Counted from the stretch's first letter, positions 44,106 through 54,127 are shown. The stretch is 64,000 nucleotides of DNA from Phycisphaerae bacterium (GCA_022072505.1 JAJVHU010000018.1:1-64000), one strand, 5' to 3'. Notes: a model not told the origin generated them from the sequence alone. Translations and numbers: made by a program.

Positions 44106-46178
44106 TCACACCCCGACCAGCAGCTTCGCCTCCGCCGCCGGAACCGGAGCGTAGTCCGCCGGGGTCATTGTCGACGTCGCCCGCCCGCTCGACAGACTGC
44201 GCAGCTTCGTCACGTAGCCGAACATCTCCCGCAGCGGAACCTTTGCCTTGATGACCCGGTCGTGACCGCGCAGGAGGGTGTCCTGAATCTCCGCCCGCCG
44301 CGCATTGAGGTCCGCCACGATCGTCCCGAAGTACGTCTCCTCCGTGACCACCTCGACGTTCATGATCGGCTCCAGCAGCACCGGCTGCGCGTTCCGCATC
44401 GCCGCCGAAAACGCGATCCGCCCCGCGTTCTCGAACGCCAGCGGCGTGCTCTCGCCGTCACGGTGCTCGACCGCGAGGATCGTCGCCTTCCAGTCGATCA
44501 CCGGATACCCCGCCAACTCACCGGACAACGCCGACGACCGGATCCCCTCCTCAATCGCCGCCACGTGCTCCGCCGGAAAATCACCATCCTGAATCTGATT
44601 GAGGATCAGCGTCGCCGGCTGACCCGGTTGCGGACGCCACGGCCCGAGCCTCAGCCGCACCCCCGCGAAATGCACGTTCCCGCCCAGCTCTCGCTCGAAC
44701 CGCCCCTCTCCCTCCCCGACGCCCTGAACCGTCTCGCGGTACGCCACCCGAGGCTGACCCTTGTTCACCTCCAGCTTCAGGTCGCGCCGCAAACGCTCCA
44801 CCTGAACCTCCAGGTGCAGCTCGCCCATCCCGCTGATCAGCGTCTGTCCCGTTTCAGGATCCGGCTTCACCCGGATCGTCGGATCCTGCCGCTCCAGCAT
44901 CCGCAGCGCCTCGATCAGCTTGTCCCGGTCCTTCGACGACTTCGGCTCGATGCTCAGGCTGATCACCGTCTCGGGAAAATGAATCGACTCCAGAAGCACC
45001 GGCTTGTGCGAGTCGCACAACGTGTCTCCCGTCACCGGGTGCTTCGGACCGACCACCGCCACGATGTCCCCCGCGTGCGCAACCTCGATCTGCTCCCGCC
45101 GACGCGCGAACATCCGGTACAATTTGCTGATGTTCTCCTTCTCGCCCGTCCGAGGGTTCAGCAGACGAGAGTTCGACTTGAGCGTCCCCGAGTAAACCCG
45201 CAGGAAATACAGGTCCACCGGTTTCTCCGCGATGATCTTGAACACCAGCGTTGCCAGCGGACCGTCCGGATCGCACGCCAGCTTGTGCGTCGACTCCCGC
45301 TTGCGCACGTCATGCGCCTCCACCGGCGGAAGATCCAGCGGACACGGCAGGAAATCCACCACCGCGTCCAGCATCCGCTGCACGCCCACGTACCGCAGCG
45401 AACTGCCCACCAGCAGCGGCTGTATCCGGTTGGCGATCGTCCCCTTCCGCAGCGCCGCCTTCAGCGCATCCAGCGGAACCGCTTCTTCCGCCAGAAGGTG
45501 CTCCATCACCTCGTCGGAAAAATCCGCCGCAACCTCCTCCAGCTCATGCCGGCGGATGTCCGCCTCGTCGCGCAGCTCCGGCGGAATCTCCCGCTCCTCG
45601 AACTTCGACCCCAGCTCGTGCGGCTCGTAATACACCGCCTTCATCGCCAGCAGGTCCACCAGCCCCTCGAACGTCGGACCCGCCCCGATCGGAAACTGAA
45701 GCACCGCCGGCCGCCCGTGAAGCCGCTCCACGATCGACTCCACCGACCGTGTGAAGTCCGCCCCGATCTTGTCCATCTTGTTCAGGAAGCAAAGCCGCGG
45801 AACGTGATACCGGTCGCACTGCCTCCACACCGTCTCCGACTGCGGCTCAACGCCCTCTTTCGCGTCGAACACCGCCACCGCCCCGTCCAGCACGCGCAGC
45901 GACCGCTCCACCTCCGCCGTGAAGTCCACGTGCCCCGGCGTGTCGATCAGGTTGATCGTGTGCCCCTTCCACGGACACGTCACCGCCGCCGAGTAGATCG
46001 TGATCCCGCGCTCCTGCTCCTGCGAGTCGAAGTCGGTGGTCGTCGTCCCGTCGTCCACGTCGCCCATCCGGTGCAGCTTGCCGGTGTAGTACAGGATGCG
46101 CTCGGTCGTCGTCGTCTTCCCCGCGTCAATATGCGCGGCGATCCCGATGTTGCGGATTGTTGATAAACCGTCGGACAT
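44106..46178 (-). CDS. fusA: elongation factor G, planctomycete type
   Basis: A 690-residue translational GTPase. G1 is AHIDAGKTTTTERILYYTG, switch I TTTTDFDSQEQERGITIYSA, G3 DTPGHVDFTAEVERSLRVLD, G4 NKMDKIGADF; domain II follows from about 290, domain III LISGMGELHLEVQVERL, domain IV GRFERELGGNVHFAG and domain V EPIMNVEVVTEETYFGTIVA. The switch region (FDSQEQERGIT) and the slightly short domain IV loop are like EF-G copies of planctomycetes, which often have two or more paralogues. This copy is in the str region but is split from rpsG by a terminator and a plus-strand gene, so it has its own control. Whether it is the main translocase or a recycling paralogue is open. Confidence 0.93.
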   Translation of the reverse strand: MSDGLSTIRNIGIAAHIDAGKTTTTERILYYTGKLHRMGDVDDGTTTTDFDSQEQERGITIYSAAVTCPWKGHTINLIDTPGHVDFTAEVERSLRVLDGAVAVFDAKEGVEPQSETVWRQCDRYHVPRLCFLNKMDKIGADFTRSVESIVERLHGRPAVLQFPIGAGPTFEGLVDLLAMKAVYYEPHELGSKFEEREIPPELRDEADIRRHELEEVAADFSDEVMEHLLAEEAVPLDALKAALRKGTIANRIQPLLVGSSLRYVGVQRMLDAVVDFLPCPLDLPPVEAHDVRKRESTHKLACDPDGPLATLVFKIIAEKPVDLYFLRVYSGTLKSNSRLLNPRTGEKENISKLYRMFARRREQIEVAHAGDIVAVVGPKHPVTGDTLCDSHKPVLLESIHFPETVISLSIEPKSSKDRDKLIEALRMLERQDPTIRVKPDPETGQTLISGMGELHLEVQVERLRRDLKLEVNKGQPRVAYRETVQGVGEGEGRFERELGGNVHFAGVRLRLGPWRPQPGQPATLILNQIQDGDFPAEHVAAIEEGIRSSALSGELAGYPVIDWKATILAVEHRDGESTPLAFENAGRIAFSAAMRNAQPVLLEPIMNVEVVTEETYFGTIVADLNARRAEIQDTLLRGHDRVIKAKVPLREMFGYVTKLRSLSSGRATSTMTPADYAPVPAAEAKLLVGV

Positions 46179-46201
46179 AACCTGGTCTTGGACGCTGCCT
46201 C

Positions 46202-46263
46202 ACAACCGAACCGCGCCGGCAAGGAAACGGTCTTCCCCCCGTCTCGTAACCGAACCGCGCCCG
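46202..46263 (+). repeat. two partial copies of the 81-bp MITE-like element
   Basis: ACAACCGAACCGCGCCGGCA at 46202 and TAACCGAACCGCGCCCG at 46247 are degenerate copies of the element's core, in tandem, in the spacer upstream of fusA. The 307-bp gap holds nothing else besides a -10-like TAGAAT at 46471. Confidence 0.55.
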
Positions 46264-46485
46264 CCTGTCCTTGTCGTTGCGAAGCAATGTCAGGGATCAG
46301 GAAGCGGGCGTTCTTCGCCTTGCCGAATCATCGGCCTTTAAGCGGCCGCTGAGCGAGGGTATCCGCCATCGGTGCGAACGTCCACGACTTCGGAGATCCC
46401 CGTCCGACAGGCGGCGCGACGGACGCGCCGCGGATCAACCCGGTTCTGGATCCGCCGCGGCAGCCGGGGTTAGAATCCCGCGGAA

Positions 46486-46743
46486 ATGTTCACTTCTCAC
46501 GACATCGTCGCTGAGTTGCGCGCCAAGCCCTTTGCTCCTTTTCAGATCGCGCTCTCCGATGGACGGGCTTATGACGTCGTCCATCCGGATCAGGCGATGG
46601 TCACACGGGGGCATGTCGTGCTCGGCATCCCCCCCGATGCCGCCGAGAACAGCGGCGTTTTCGAGGACACGGTCAAGCTTGCCATCCTGCACGTGATTGA
46701 GATTCGCCCGCTGCGCCGGCAACGATCCCGCAAGCAAAAATAA
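46486..46743 (+). CDS. small conserved hypothetical protein
   Basis: An 85-residue soluble protein: ELRAKPFAPFQIALSDGRAY, then DVVHPDQAMVTRGHVVLGIP and terminal VIEIRPLRRQR. The PFxPFxIxLSDGRxYxVxHPD pattern belongs to a small family that is widespread in planctomycetes, often in several copies per genome, with no known function. It is the only plus-strand gene in the 44-64 kb translation cluster and sits between rpsG and fusA. TAGAAT lies nine bases before the ATG with no ribosome site, so it may be leaderless or nearly so. Nothing suggests a link to translation other than location. Confidence 0.75.
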   Translation: MFTSHDIVAELRAKPFAPFQIALSDGRAYDVVHPDQAMVTRGHVVLGIPPDAAENSGVFEDTVKLAILHVIEIRPLRRQRSRKQK

Positions 46744-46933
46744 GCGCAATGAAGCGGAAAACGGGCGTCCGGCGGATGCGCCCTGAACCTTCCCGTCGCC
46801 CGGCAACCACTCGACCTCCGCCGTGAGGTCCACTGGCCTCGGCTCTCGATCCGGTTGGGCGTCGTGTGACCCTGGCAGGGATGCGTCACCCCTGCCGCAC
46901 CCGCGCTTACAAGACGCTGTCGAACAGGATGTG

Positions 46934-46963
46934 CAAAAAGCCCGTCCGCGGGCACGGACGGGC
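46934..46963 (-). terminator. intrinsic terminator after rpsG
   Basis: A perfect 10-bp stem (AGCCCGTCCG / CGGACGGGCT) with a 6-base loop is followed on the minus strand by five T residues. It ends the rpsL-bioY-rpsG transcript before fusA. Confidence 0.9.
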
Positions 46964-46989
46964 TTCAATCTCAATTCCAGGTCGTTCGA

Positions 46990-47466
46990 CTACCACGCGA
47001 AATGCGCGAAGGCCTTGTTGGCGTCGGCCATGCGATGCACGTTCTCGCGCGTCGTGAACGCCGTCCCCTCGCGCTTGTACGCGTCGAGAATCTCCTCCGC
47101 CAGCGCCACCGACGCGGGCTTGCCCTTCTTGCCGCGGGCCGCCTCGCGGATCCACCGGAACGCCAGCGACTGCGCCCGACGCGGACGCACCTGCATCGGA
47201 ACCTGGTAGTTGCTCCCGCCCACGCGCTTCGACCGAACCTCCACGTTCGGCTTGCAATTCCCGATCGCCTCTTCAAACACCTGCAACGGCGGGGTGTCCT
47301 TCACCCGCTTGCCGACGATGTCCAGCGCGTTGTACATCACCCGCGTCGCCGTGCTCTTCTTCCCGCTGTACATGATCCCGTTGATGAACTTTGACACCAG
47401 CACGCTGTTGTACCGGATGTCAGGTTTCAACTGCTCGCTCGAATGCGTGAACTTCTTGAACGCCAT
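46990..47466 (-). CDS. rpsG: 30S ribosomal protein S7
   Basis: A 158-residue S7: [80 protein letters not shown] and terminal THREN-like [20 protein letters not shown]. It binds 16S rRNA and nucleates the 30S head. It normally follows rpsL directly; here bioY and a 294-bp repeat-bearing spacer separate them. Confidence 0.97.
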   Translation of the reverse strand: MAFKKFTHSSEQLKPDIRYNSVLVSKFINGIMYSGKKSTATRVMYNALDIVGKRVKDTPPLQVFEEAIGNCKPNVEVRSKRVGGSNYQVPMQVRPRRAQSLAFRWIREAARGKKGKPASVALAEEILDAYKREGTAFTTRENVHRMADANKAFAHFAW

Positions 47467-47508
47467 GCCCGCTCACCTTCTCCAACCGACCCCTGATTCA
47501 ACGTCCTT

Positions 47509-47730
47509 CCGGTCCGCAACCCACCGGTCCGCAACCCTCCGGACTGCAATCCCACCAGACTGCAATCCCACCGATCCGCAATCCAACCGGACCGCGAACC
47601 TCCGGTCCGCTTCACCCGCACCCGGTCCGCTTCACCCGCACCCGGTCCGCTTCACCCGCACCCGGTCCGCTTCACCCGCACCCGGTCCGCTTCACCCGCA
47701 CCCGGTCCGCTTCACCCGCACCCGGTCCGC
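47509..47730. repeat. minisatellite: six 20-bp units preceded by degenerate 16-bp units
   Basis: CCCGGTCCGCTTCACCCGCA repeats six times from 47601 to 47720 (first copy with one change), plus a partial copy. From 47509 to 47600 related degenerate units of about 16 bp occur (CCGGTCCGCAACCCAC and variants). It lies between bioY and rpsG in the str operon. Confidence 0.92.
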
Positions 47731-47760
47731 ATCTGACTCCGATGCCCCCTCAGCCGCTCG

Positions 47761-48444
47761 TCAGGCTCGCCGCGCCGCCCGAGCACACTGCACCGCCGCA
47801 ACCGCCGCCGCCAGCTTCAGCCCCGCCCCCGGCAGAAACGGAACAAGCCCTTGCGCCGCAGCCGATGACGCCGACCCCAGCAACACCGTCAACCACCCCA
47901 CGCCGCACGCGAAGATGATCGCCGTCCCCGCGACGCCCGCAACGATCGCCCCCGTCAACCCCGATCGCCTCAGGAACAAAACGCTCACCACCGGCGCCGC
48001 CAGCACGAACCCCGCCAGGTAGCCCGCCGTCGGTCCGAACAAACCGACCGACCCCGGCGTGAAAAGTCCCCACGCGCCCCCGGTCGCGCCCGCCACCACC
48101 GACCCCGCCGCCAGATACGCAGACATCGCGGCACACGCCCGCCAGGGCGACAACGCATACCCGCACAACAGCACCGCCAGCGACTGCAAGGTCACCGGAA
48201 CCAGCAAACCCGGAACTCGAACCTGCACCTGCGCCGCCAGCGCCGTCAAGGCGACAAATCCCACGATCTGCACGCCCGCGCTCCGCATGCCCGCGCTCCG
48301 CGTGCCCGCGATCTGCACGCCCGCGCTCCGCGTGCCCGCGATCTGCACGCCCGCGCTAACTCGGCTCGCAGGCGCAGCCTCGCGCACCCGCGTCACCGCG
48401 GCGCCGCCCGCGAAACTCAACCGATCTGACCCCCCCCCCGCCAT
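47761..48444 (-). CDS. bioY: BioY-type biotin ECF transporter S component
   Basis: A 227-residue membrane protein. From about residue 58 it matches BioY: FVALTALAAQVQVRVPGLLV, PVTLQSLAVLLCGYALSPW, and the key GLFTPGSVGLFGPTAGYLAG, then two more helices. BioY captures biotin and works with the EcfAT energy module (not encoded here) or alone. The N-terminal 55 residues are a tandem repeat (SAGVQIAGTR units) encoded by a 30-bp minisatellite and are not part of the family. An in-frame ATG at 48288 (MRSAGVQIVGF) would remove nearly all of it. Its place between rpsL and rpsG is unusual. No biotin operator was found. Confidence 0.88.
   Translation of the reverse strand: MAGGGSDRLSFAGGAAVTRVREAAPASRVSAGVQIAGTRSAGVQIAGTRSAGMRSAGVQIVGFVALTALAAQVQVRVPGLLVPVTLQSLAVLLCGYALSPWRACAAMSAYLAAGSVVAGATGGAWGLFTPGSVGLFGPTAGYLAGFVLAAPVVSVLFLRRSGLTGAIVAGVAGTAIIFACGVGWLTVLLGSASSAAAQGLVPFLPGAGLKLAAAVAAVQCARAARRA
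48265..48357 (-). repeat. 30-bp minisatellite in the 5' part of bioY
   Basis: Units of 30 bp containing ATCTGCACGCCCGCGCTC and CGCGTGCCCGCG start at 48311 and 48341; a 45-base variant starts at 48266. Repeat length is a multiple of three, so copy changes keep the frame. Confidence 0.85.
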
Positions 48445-48457
48445 CCCTCACCCGGTT

Positions 48458-48485
48458 CCTATTGCCTATTGCCTATTGCCTATTG
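48458..48485. repeat. four tandem copies of CCTATTG
   Basis: A 7-bp microsatellite (28 bp) immediately downstream of the rpsL stop codon, in the rpsL-bioY gap. Its AT content is out of line with the surroundings. Confidence 0.9.
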
Positions 48486-48490
48486 CCTTC

Positions 48491-48883
48491 CTACTTCTTC
48501 CGCCGCTTCACCCCGTACTTGCTGCGACTGCGGTTCCGCGGATTGCCTTCCTTGTCGTTCTGGACTCCCGCGCAGTCCAGCGTCCCGCGCACAATGTGGT
48601 AGCGCACGCCGGGAAGATCCCGCACACGGCCCCCGCGCACGAGCACGATCGAGTGCTCCTGAAGGTTATGATCGATCCCCGGAATATACGCGGTCACTTC
48701 CTTCCCGTTGGTCAGGCGGACACGCGTCACTTTCCGCAGCGCCGAGTTCGGCTTCTTCGGCGTCTGCGTCTTCACGATCAGGCAGACCCCCTGCTTCTGC
48801 GGGCTGCGACCCAGATCGCGCACCTTCGATTTCTTCACCACCCCTCGACGGGGATTGCGGATCAACTGGTTGATAGTCGGCAT
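48491..48883 (-). CDS. rpsL: 30S ribosomal protein S12
   Basis: A 130-residue S12: [40 protein letters not shown] (decoding-centre loop), [40 protein letters not shown] and [15 protein letters not shown]. The lysine in TPKKPNSA, the usual site of streptomycin-resistance changes, is kept as wild type. The ATG at 48883 follows GAGGAT; a longer frame to 49006 adds unrelated residues. It is the first gene of the str part of the cluster after rpoC. Confidence 0.97.
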   Translation of the reverse strand: MPTINQLIRNPRRGVVKKSKVRDLGRSPQKQGVCLIVKTQTPKKPNSALRKVTRVRLTNGKEVTAYIPGIDHNLQEHSIVLVRGGRVRDLPGVRYHIVRGTLDCAGVQNDKEGNPRNRSRSKYGVKRRKK

Positions 48884-49081
48884 GTATCCTCGCTCGTTCG
48901 TCTCGCGGAACCATCCGCGCCTGACGGCCCCAACCGCGCTTCGCGGGACGACCCTCCGCCCCGCCGCCTGACCACGCCCGCGCCCCTCGACGCCCGCGTC
49001 AGGCAAGCCCTCCCTTATACCTGAACTTTCCGTCCTGACAACCCACGGACCCGGAGCCCCTCTTATTCGCTCCTCTCGGCA

Positions 49082-52000
49082 TCAACCCGGGCTCGACGGC
49101 TCCTCCGGACCCTTCGGCTCGGAAACCCCGATCTGCTCCGGCGGCGCTCCGAGAGGCTCGTCCCCGAACTGGGCCGGATTAAAGCCACGCCGGAACGGCA
49201 GCGGAAGGCGTTGCAGTTCCGGACTGTCCAGCGGCGAAGGCGGCATCGCCCCGCTGCCCTCGGAAATCACCTCTGACGGCGGTCCCCCGAAAATATCCCT
49301 CGCCTCCCCCGGCATCGCCAGGATCGGCATGATCGGCTCGCCGAGATGCTTGACCCCCATGCTCAGGTAGGGCTTGAAGCCCGTCCCCGCCGGGATCAGG
49401 TGACCGAGGATGACGTTCTCCTTCAGCCCGTACAAACCGTCCTTCGCGCCCGCCAGCGCCGCCTCGGTCAACACCTTCGTCGTCTCCTGGAACGACGCCG
49501 CCGAGATGAACGACTCGCTCTGGAGGCTCGCCTTCGTGATGCCCAGAAGCAGCGTCGTCGCCACCGCCGGTTTGCAGCGCTTGTACCGCGCCGGCTCCCC
49601 GCCCTTCGCCTCCACCTCCTCGTTCACCGCGTTCAGCTCGATGCGCGTCAGAATCTGGCCCTCGGTCAGGTTCGTGTCGCCGACGCTGGCGATCCGCACG
49701 CACTTCGCCAACCGCTCGTTCTCCATCCGGAAGCGGTGCTTATCCACCACCTCGCCGGGCAGGAACCCCGCGTCGTTCGGCGCCTCGACCTTCACCTTCC
49801 GCATCATCTGCGCCACGATCACCTCGATGTGCTTGTCGTTGATCGTCACGTTCTGGCTGCGGTAGACCCCCTGCACCTCGGCCTGAAGGTAGCTTTGCAG
49901 CGCTTCGTCCCCCTTGATCCGCAGGATGTCCTGCGGAATCAGCGGACCCTCCACCAGCGGGTCGCCCGCCGTGACGTAGTCGCCGGAGTGGACCAGCAGG
50001 TGTTTGTCCTGCGGGACGTGGTGCTCCTTCTCCATCCCGCCTTCGCTCTTGACGATGATCGTCATCTTCCCGCGACGCTTGTCGCCGCGGATCTCCACCA
50101 TCCCGGAGATTTCCGCCATGCTGGCCGGTTCCTTCGGCTTGCGGGCCTCGAAAATCTCCGTCACCCGAGGCAGACCGCCCGTGATGTCCTGCACCCCCGA
50201 CATCTCGCGCGGCTGACGCGCGAGCAACATGCCCGGTTTGATCTTCTGACCTTCGCCGACCTCAATGCGGGCCTTCGCCGGAAGGTAGTGATAATCCAGC
50301 ACCTTCCCGTCCTTGTCCTCGATCACGATCTTCGGATGCTTCTCCCCCTTGTGCTCGATCACCACGAACTTCGCGCCGGTCTTCTCGTCCTCCATCCGGA
50401 CCGTCTCGCCCTCGGCGATGTCCTGGAAGCGAACCAGGCCCGCGACCTCCGCCAGGATCGGCGTCAGGTGCGGATCCCACTCGCACAGCTTGTCCTGCTT
50501 GGCGACCTTCTGACCCTCCGTCACGTGCAGCACCGCGCCGTAGGGAATCCGGTGACGCTCCAGCTCCCGCCCCTTCTCGTCGTTGATCACGACTTCGCCG
50601 TTGCGCTTCAGCACGATCGTCCGCGTCGCGCCGTCCGGCTCCGTCACCGTCACCGGGCGAAGGTCATGAAACGCGACCACGCCCTTCTGCGAACATCGCA
50701 GCTCCTTCTCCAGCGCCGCCTTGTGCGCCACGCCCCCGGTGTGGAACGTCCGCATCGTGAGCTGCGTCCCCGGTTCGCCGATCGACTGCGCCGCGATGAT
50801 CCCCACCGCCAGACCGCACTCGACCAGTTGCCCCGTCGACATGTCCACCCCGTAGCACTTCGCGCAGATCCCCGCCCGGCTCTCGCACGTCAGCGGACTG
50901 CGCACGCGGATCTTGTCCAGCCCCAGATCCTCGATCCCCCGGGCGATGTCCCGCGTGATGATCTCGTTCTCCTTGACGATCACCTTGTCCGTCATCGGGT
51001 TGATGATCGTGTCCCGCGCCACGCGCCCGACGATGCTCTCGCGCAGCGGGATGTCCACCTCCTCGCCCTTGTAGATCGCGCTCTTCGTGATCCCGCTGAT
51101 CGTCCCGCAGTCCCCCATGTTGATGATCACGTTCTGCGCGACGTCCGCCAGCTTCCGCGTCAGATACCCCGAGTCCGCCGTCTTCAACGCCGTGTCCGCC
51201 AGCCCCTTCCGCGCGCCGTGCGTCGAGCTGAAATACTCCAGAACCGACAACCCCTCCCGGAAGTTCGCCTTGATCGGCGTCTCGATGATCTCCCCGCTCG
51301 GCTTCGCCATCAGCGCCCGCATCCCCGCCAGTTGCCGGATCTGGTCCACGCTGCCGCGCGCCCCGGACTCCGTCATCAGGAAGATCGGGTTCATATACGG
51401 CTTCGCCGACTTCTCCCCCACCGCCGCATACCGCCCGTCCTCCGTGCGCCAGTCGTTCTTCAGCTCCTTCATCATCGCCGCCGTCACGCGCTCCCGCGCG
51501 TGAATCCACTTGTCGATGACCTGGTTGTAACGCTCCATCCGGGTCAGCGCCCCCTTCTGGAAGCTCGTCGTCAGCTTGTCCACCTCCGTCTGCGTCTCGT
51601 CGATGATCCGCTGCTTCTCCGACGGAATCCGCATGTCCGTCACGCCGAACGACAGACCCGCCAGCGTGCTGTGCCGGAAGCCCGCCTCCTTGATCCGGTC
51701 CAGAAGGTCGATCGTCGCCGACCGCCCCAGCAGCGCGTGACAGTCCGCGATCACCCGCGCCGACCCCTTCGACGACAGCGAGCAGTTGTAGAACGGCATC
51801 CGCGGCGCAAGAAAGTCCGCGAACAACACACGCCCCGCCGTCGTCGTCAGCCGGCGGTCCTTCGGCGCGTCCTGCGGCTCCTCCTTGATCCCCGTGACCA
51901 TCCGGTCCCGCGCCGTCCGCACCCGGATCCACTGGTGAAGCGTTATCTTCCCCATCGCGTACGCCAGCATCGCCTCCTGCTCGTCGCTGAACGTCGGCAT

Positions 52001-53560
52001 CTTCTCCGGAACCGGACCGCTCGTGTGATCCGTCGTCAGGTAGAACACCCCCAGAACGATGTCCTGCGACGGCGACATGATCGGCGACCCGTTCGCCGGA
52101 CCGAAAATGTTGTTCACGCTCATCATCAGAACGTGCGCCTCCGCCTGCGCTTCGATCGACAGCGGAAGATGCACCGCCATCTGGTCCCCGTCGAAGTCGG
52201 CGTTGAAGCCCTTGCACACCAGCGGATGAATCTTGATCGCGTTCCCCTCCACCAGCACCGGCTCGAACGCCTGAATGCCCATCCGGTGCAGCGTCGGCGC
52301 GCGGTTCAGCAGCACCGGGTGCTGATGAATCACCTCCTCCAGAATGTCCCAGATCTCCTGGTCCCGGCGCTCCAGCATCCGCTTCGCGCTCTTGATCGTG
52401 TCCGCCATCCCCCGCTCCTTCAGCTTGCGGATGATGAACGGCTGGTACAGCTCCAGCGCGATCTTCTTCGGCAGCCCGCACTGGTTCAGCTTCAGCTCCG
52501 GTCCCACCACGATCACCGAACGCGCCGAGTAATCCACGCGCTTGCCCAGCAGGTTCTCCCGGAAACGCCCCTGCTTCCCCTTGATCATGTCCGTCAGCGA
52601 CTTCAACGGGCGGTTGCTGCTGCCCAGCACCGGACGCCGGCAGCGGCCGTTGTCGAACAGCGCGTCCACCGCCTGCTGCAGCATGCGCTTCTCGTTCTGG
52701 ATGATGACCTCCGGCGCGTTCAGGTCGATCAGCTTCTTGAGACGGTTGTTCCGGTTGATGATGCGCCGGTACAGATCGTTCAGGTCGCTCGTCGCGAAGT
52801 TCCCGCTCTCCAGCAGCACCAGAGGGCGAAGGTCCGGCGGAATCACCGGCGTCACCTCCAGCACCATCCACCGCGGATCGTTCGGCGAGTTCTTCAGCGC
52901 CTCCACCACCTTCAGACGCTTCGTCAGGTCGTAGATCCGCTGCTGGCTCGACGTCCGCGACAGCTGCTCGCGCAACTGATCCGAAAGACGCTTCAGATCC
53001 AGCTTCTCCAGCAGAGTCTGGATCGCCTCCGCCCCCATCATCGCCCGGAACGAGTGACCGTAATCCTCCAGCGCCTTGCGGTACTCCTCCTCGTTGAGCA
53101 CCTGCTTCTCGGTCAGCGGCGTGTCCCCGGGATCGACGACGATGTAATCCTGGAAGTAGATGACCCGCTCAAGATCCCCCGTCTTCACGTCCAGCAGCGC
53201 CCCAAGACGCGACGGCATCGCCTTGAAGAACCAGATGTGCACCACCGGCGCCGCCAGATTGATGTGCCCCATCCGCTTGCGACGCACCCGCGAGTGCGTC
53301 ACTTTCACCCCGCACCGGTCGCAGATGATCCCCTTGTACTTCGTCCCCTTGAACTTCCCGCACGCGCACTCCCAGTCCCGCTCCGGACCGAAAATCCGCT
53401 CGCAGAACAAGCCGTCCTTCTCCGGACGGTACGTGCGGTAGTTGATCGTCTCGGGTTTCTTCACCTCGCCGAACGACCACGCCCGGATGTCGTTCGGCGA
53501 AGCCAGCGTGATCCGAACGCTCGCGTAGTCATTCACCCGATCGTACGTCGTGTCCACCAT
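49082..53560 (-). CDS. rpoC: DNA-directed RNA polymerase subunit beta'
   Basis: A 1492-residue beta' subunit. The N-terminal zinc ribbon has [20 protein letters not shown]; the active-site loop [16 protein letters not shown] carries the three catalytic Asp; [20 protein letters not shown] is the lid/rudder area. The trigger loop region has [13 protein letters not shown] and [20 protein letters not shown] (bridge helix/trigger helix). The second zinc site is [20 protein letters not shown]. An insertion-rich jaw region is followed by the conserved [20 protein letters not shown]. The last 60 residues ([20 protein letters not shown] onwards) are Pro/Gly-rich and variable. It is separated from rpoB by a GNAT gene instead of adjoining it. 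Confidence 0.98.
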   Translation of the reverse strand: MVDTTYDRVNDYASVRITLASPNDIRAWSFGEVKKPETINYRTYRPEKDGLFCERIFGPERDWECACGKFKGTKYKGIICDRCGVKVTHSRVRRKRMGHINLAAPVVHIWFFKAMPSRLGALLDVKTGDLERVIYFQDYIVVDPGDTPLTEKQVLNEEEYRKALEDYGHSFRAMMGAEAIQTLLEKLDLKRLSDQLREQLSRTSSQQRIYDLTKRLKVVEALKNSPNDPRWMVLEVTPVIPPDLRPLVLLESGNFATSDLNDLYRRIINRNNRLKKLIDLNAPEVIIQNEKRMLQQAVDALFDNGRCRRPVLGSSNRPLKSLTDMIKGKQGRFRENLLGKRVDYSARSVIVVGPELKLNQCGLPKKIALELYQPFIIRKLKERGMADTIKSAKRMLERRDQEIWDILEEVIHQHPVLLNRAPTLHRMGIQAFEPVLVEGNAIKIHPLVCKGFNADFDGDQMAVHLPLSIEAQAEAHVLMMSVNNIFGPANGSPIMSPSQDIVLGVFYLTTDHTSGPVPEKMPTFSDEQEAMLAYAMGKITLHQWIRVRTARDRMVTGIKEEPQDAPKDRRLTTTAGRVLFADFLAPRMPFYNCSLSSKGSARVIADCHALLGRSATIDLLDRIKEAGFRHSTLAGLSFGVTDMRIPSEKQRIIDETQTEVDKLTTSFQKGALTRMERYNQVIDKWIHARERVTAAMMKELKNDWRTEDGRYAAVGEKSAKPYMNPIFLMTESGARGSVDQIRQLAGMRALMAKPSGEIIETPIKANFREGLSVLEYFSSTHGARKGLADTALKTADSGYLTRKLADVAQNVIINMGDCGTISGITKSAIYKGEEVDIPLRESIVGRVARDTIINPMTDKVIVKENEIITRDIARGIEDLGLDKIRVRSPLTCESRAGICAKCYGVDMSTGQLVECGLAVGIIAAQSIGEPGTQLTMRTFHTGGVAHKAALEKELRCSQKGVVAFHDLRPVTVTEPDGATRTIVLKRNGEVVINDEKGRELERHRIPYGAVLHVTEGQKVAKQDKLCEWDPHLTPILAEVAGLVRFQDIAEGETVRMEDEKTGAKFVVIEHKGEKHPKIVIEDKDGKVLDYHYLPAKARIEVGEGQKIKPGMLLARQPREMSGVQDITGGLPRVTEIFEARKPKEPASMAEISGMVEIRGDKRRGKMTIIVKSEGGMEKEHHVPQDKHLLVHSGDYVTAGDPLVEGPLIPQDILRIKGDEALQSYLQAEVQGVYRSQNVTINDKHIEVIVAQMMRKVKVEAPNDAGFLPGEVVDKHRFRMENERLAKCVRIASVGDTNLTEGQILTRIELNAVNEEVEAKGGEPARYKRCKPAVATTLLLGITKASLQSESFISAASFQETTKVLTEAALAGAKDGLYGLKENVILGHLIPAGTGFKPYLSMGVKHLGEPIMPILAMPGEARDIFGGPPSEVISEGSGAMPPSPLDSPELQRLPLPFRRGFNPAQFGDEPLGAPPEQIGVSEPKGPEEPSSPG

Positions 53561-53629
53561 GTCCGGTGATCCCTTTCAATCCCTCGGCGCCCTTCCGCGC
53601 CGCATCGCACCCCCGACGACAATGACCCG

Positions 53630-54127
53630 TCACGAAGTCGCCGCCGCCAGCATCGCCGCGCTCTCCCGCCCTCCGTCCCCGAACGAAAGACCCAGCGCCA
53701 CCACCCCCGACATCTTCCGGAACCCCAGCTCCTCGCAGAAATCCACTTCCGTCCCGTAAGCCACCGCCTCGATCCGCTGCACCCCGTATTCCCGCAGCGC
53801 CTCGATCACGCCCCGCGCCATCCGCGCCGCCACGCCCCCCGCGTCGTGCTCGATCCGCGCGTCCTTCCGCGTGATCGCCGCCGGACCCTGGTACGCCGGA
53901 TCCAGCTTGCACTCCGCCAGCCGCCCCAGCAGCCCGTCCGTCACCCCCCGCGCAAAACCGATCAGCACCCCGTCCCGACGCGCCGTCGCAAAACAGTGCG
54001 ACGACGCGATCATCCGCGAAACCTGCTCCCGCGTCGGGCGGTTCGGGTGACCGTGGCGCTCGTAAAACGCCAGCAACTCGTCCGCCCCAGGCCGCTCGTT
54101 CATCGACAGCGTGATCGACGCATCCAT
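53630..54127 (-). CDS. GNAT-fold N-acetyltransferase-like protein between rpoB and rpoC
   Basis: A 165-residue protein. The pattern fits a GNAT fold: an N-terminal helix pair (ELLAFYERHGHPNRPTREQV, a motif common in GNATs), MIASSHCFATARRDGVLIGF then ARGVTDG (strands 2-4), a CKLDPAYQG (motif A strand, usually followed by RGIG), and a C-terminal GVQRIEAVAYGTEVDFCEEL then GFRKMSG (motif B, usually FYxxxGF). The acetyl-CoA loop normally R/Q-x-x-G-x-G is replaced by a longer AITRKDARIEHDAGGVAARM, so activity may be altered. It starts 53 bp after rpoB and ends 69 bp before rpoC, in the same direction, so it is almost certainly cotranscribed. A role in acetylating a polymerase or ribosome partner is attractive but inferred from place only. 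Confidence 0.75.
   Translation of the reverse strand: MDASITLSMNERPGADELLAFYERHGHPNRPTREQVSRMIASSHCFATARRDGVLIGFARGVTDGLLGRLAECKLDPAYQGPAAITRKDARIEHDAGGVAARMARGVIEALREYGVQRIEAVAYGTEVDFCEELGFRKMSGVVALGLSFGDGGRESAAMLAAATS

Noticed and set aside
46904..46932. AAGACGCTGT at 46912 as another end of the 81-bp element
   Set aside because: Only about ten bases match before the sequence runs into the rpsG terminator, and the core is missing, so it is probably coincidental.
49346..53569. 1407-codon open frame antisense to rpoC, with similar ones antisense to rpoB and clpC
   Set aside because: These arise from high GC and codon bias. Their translations are Arg/His/Leu-rich without motifs, whereas the opposite strand encodes well-known proteins.
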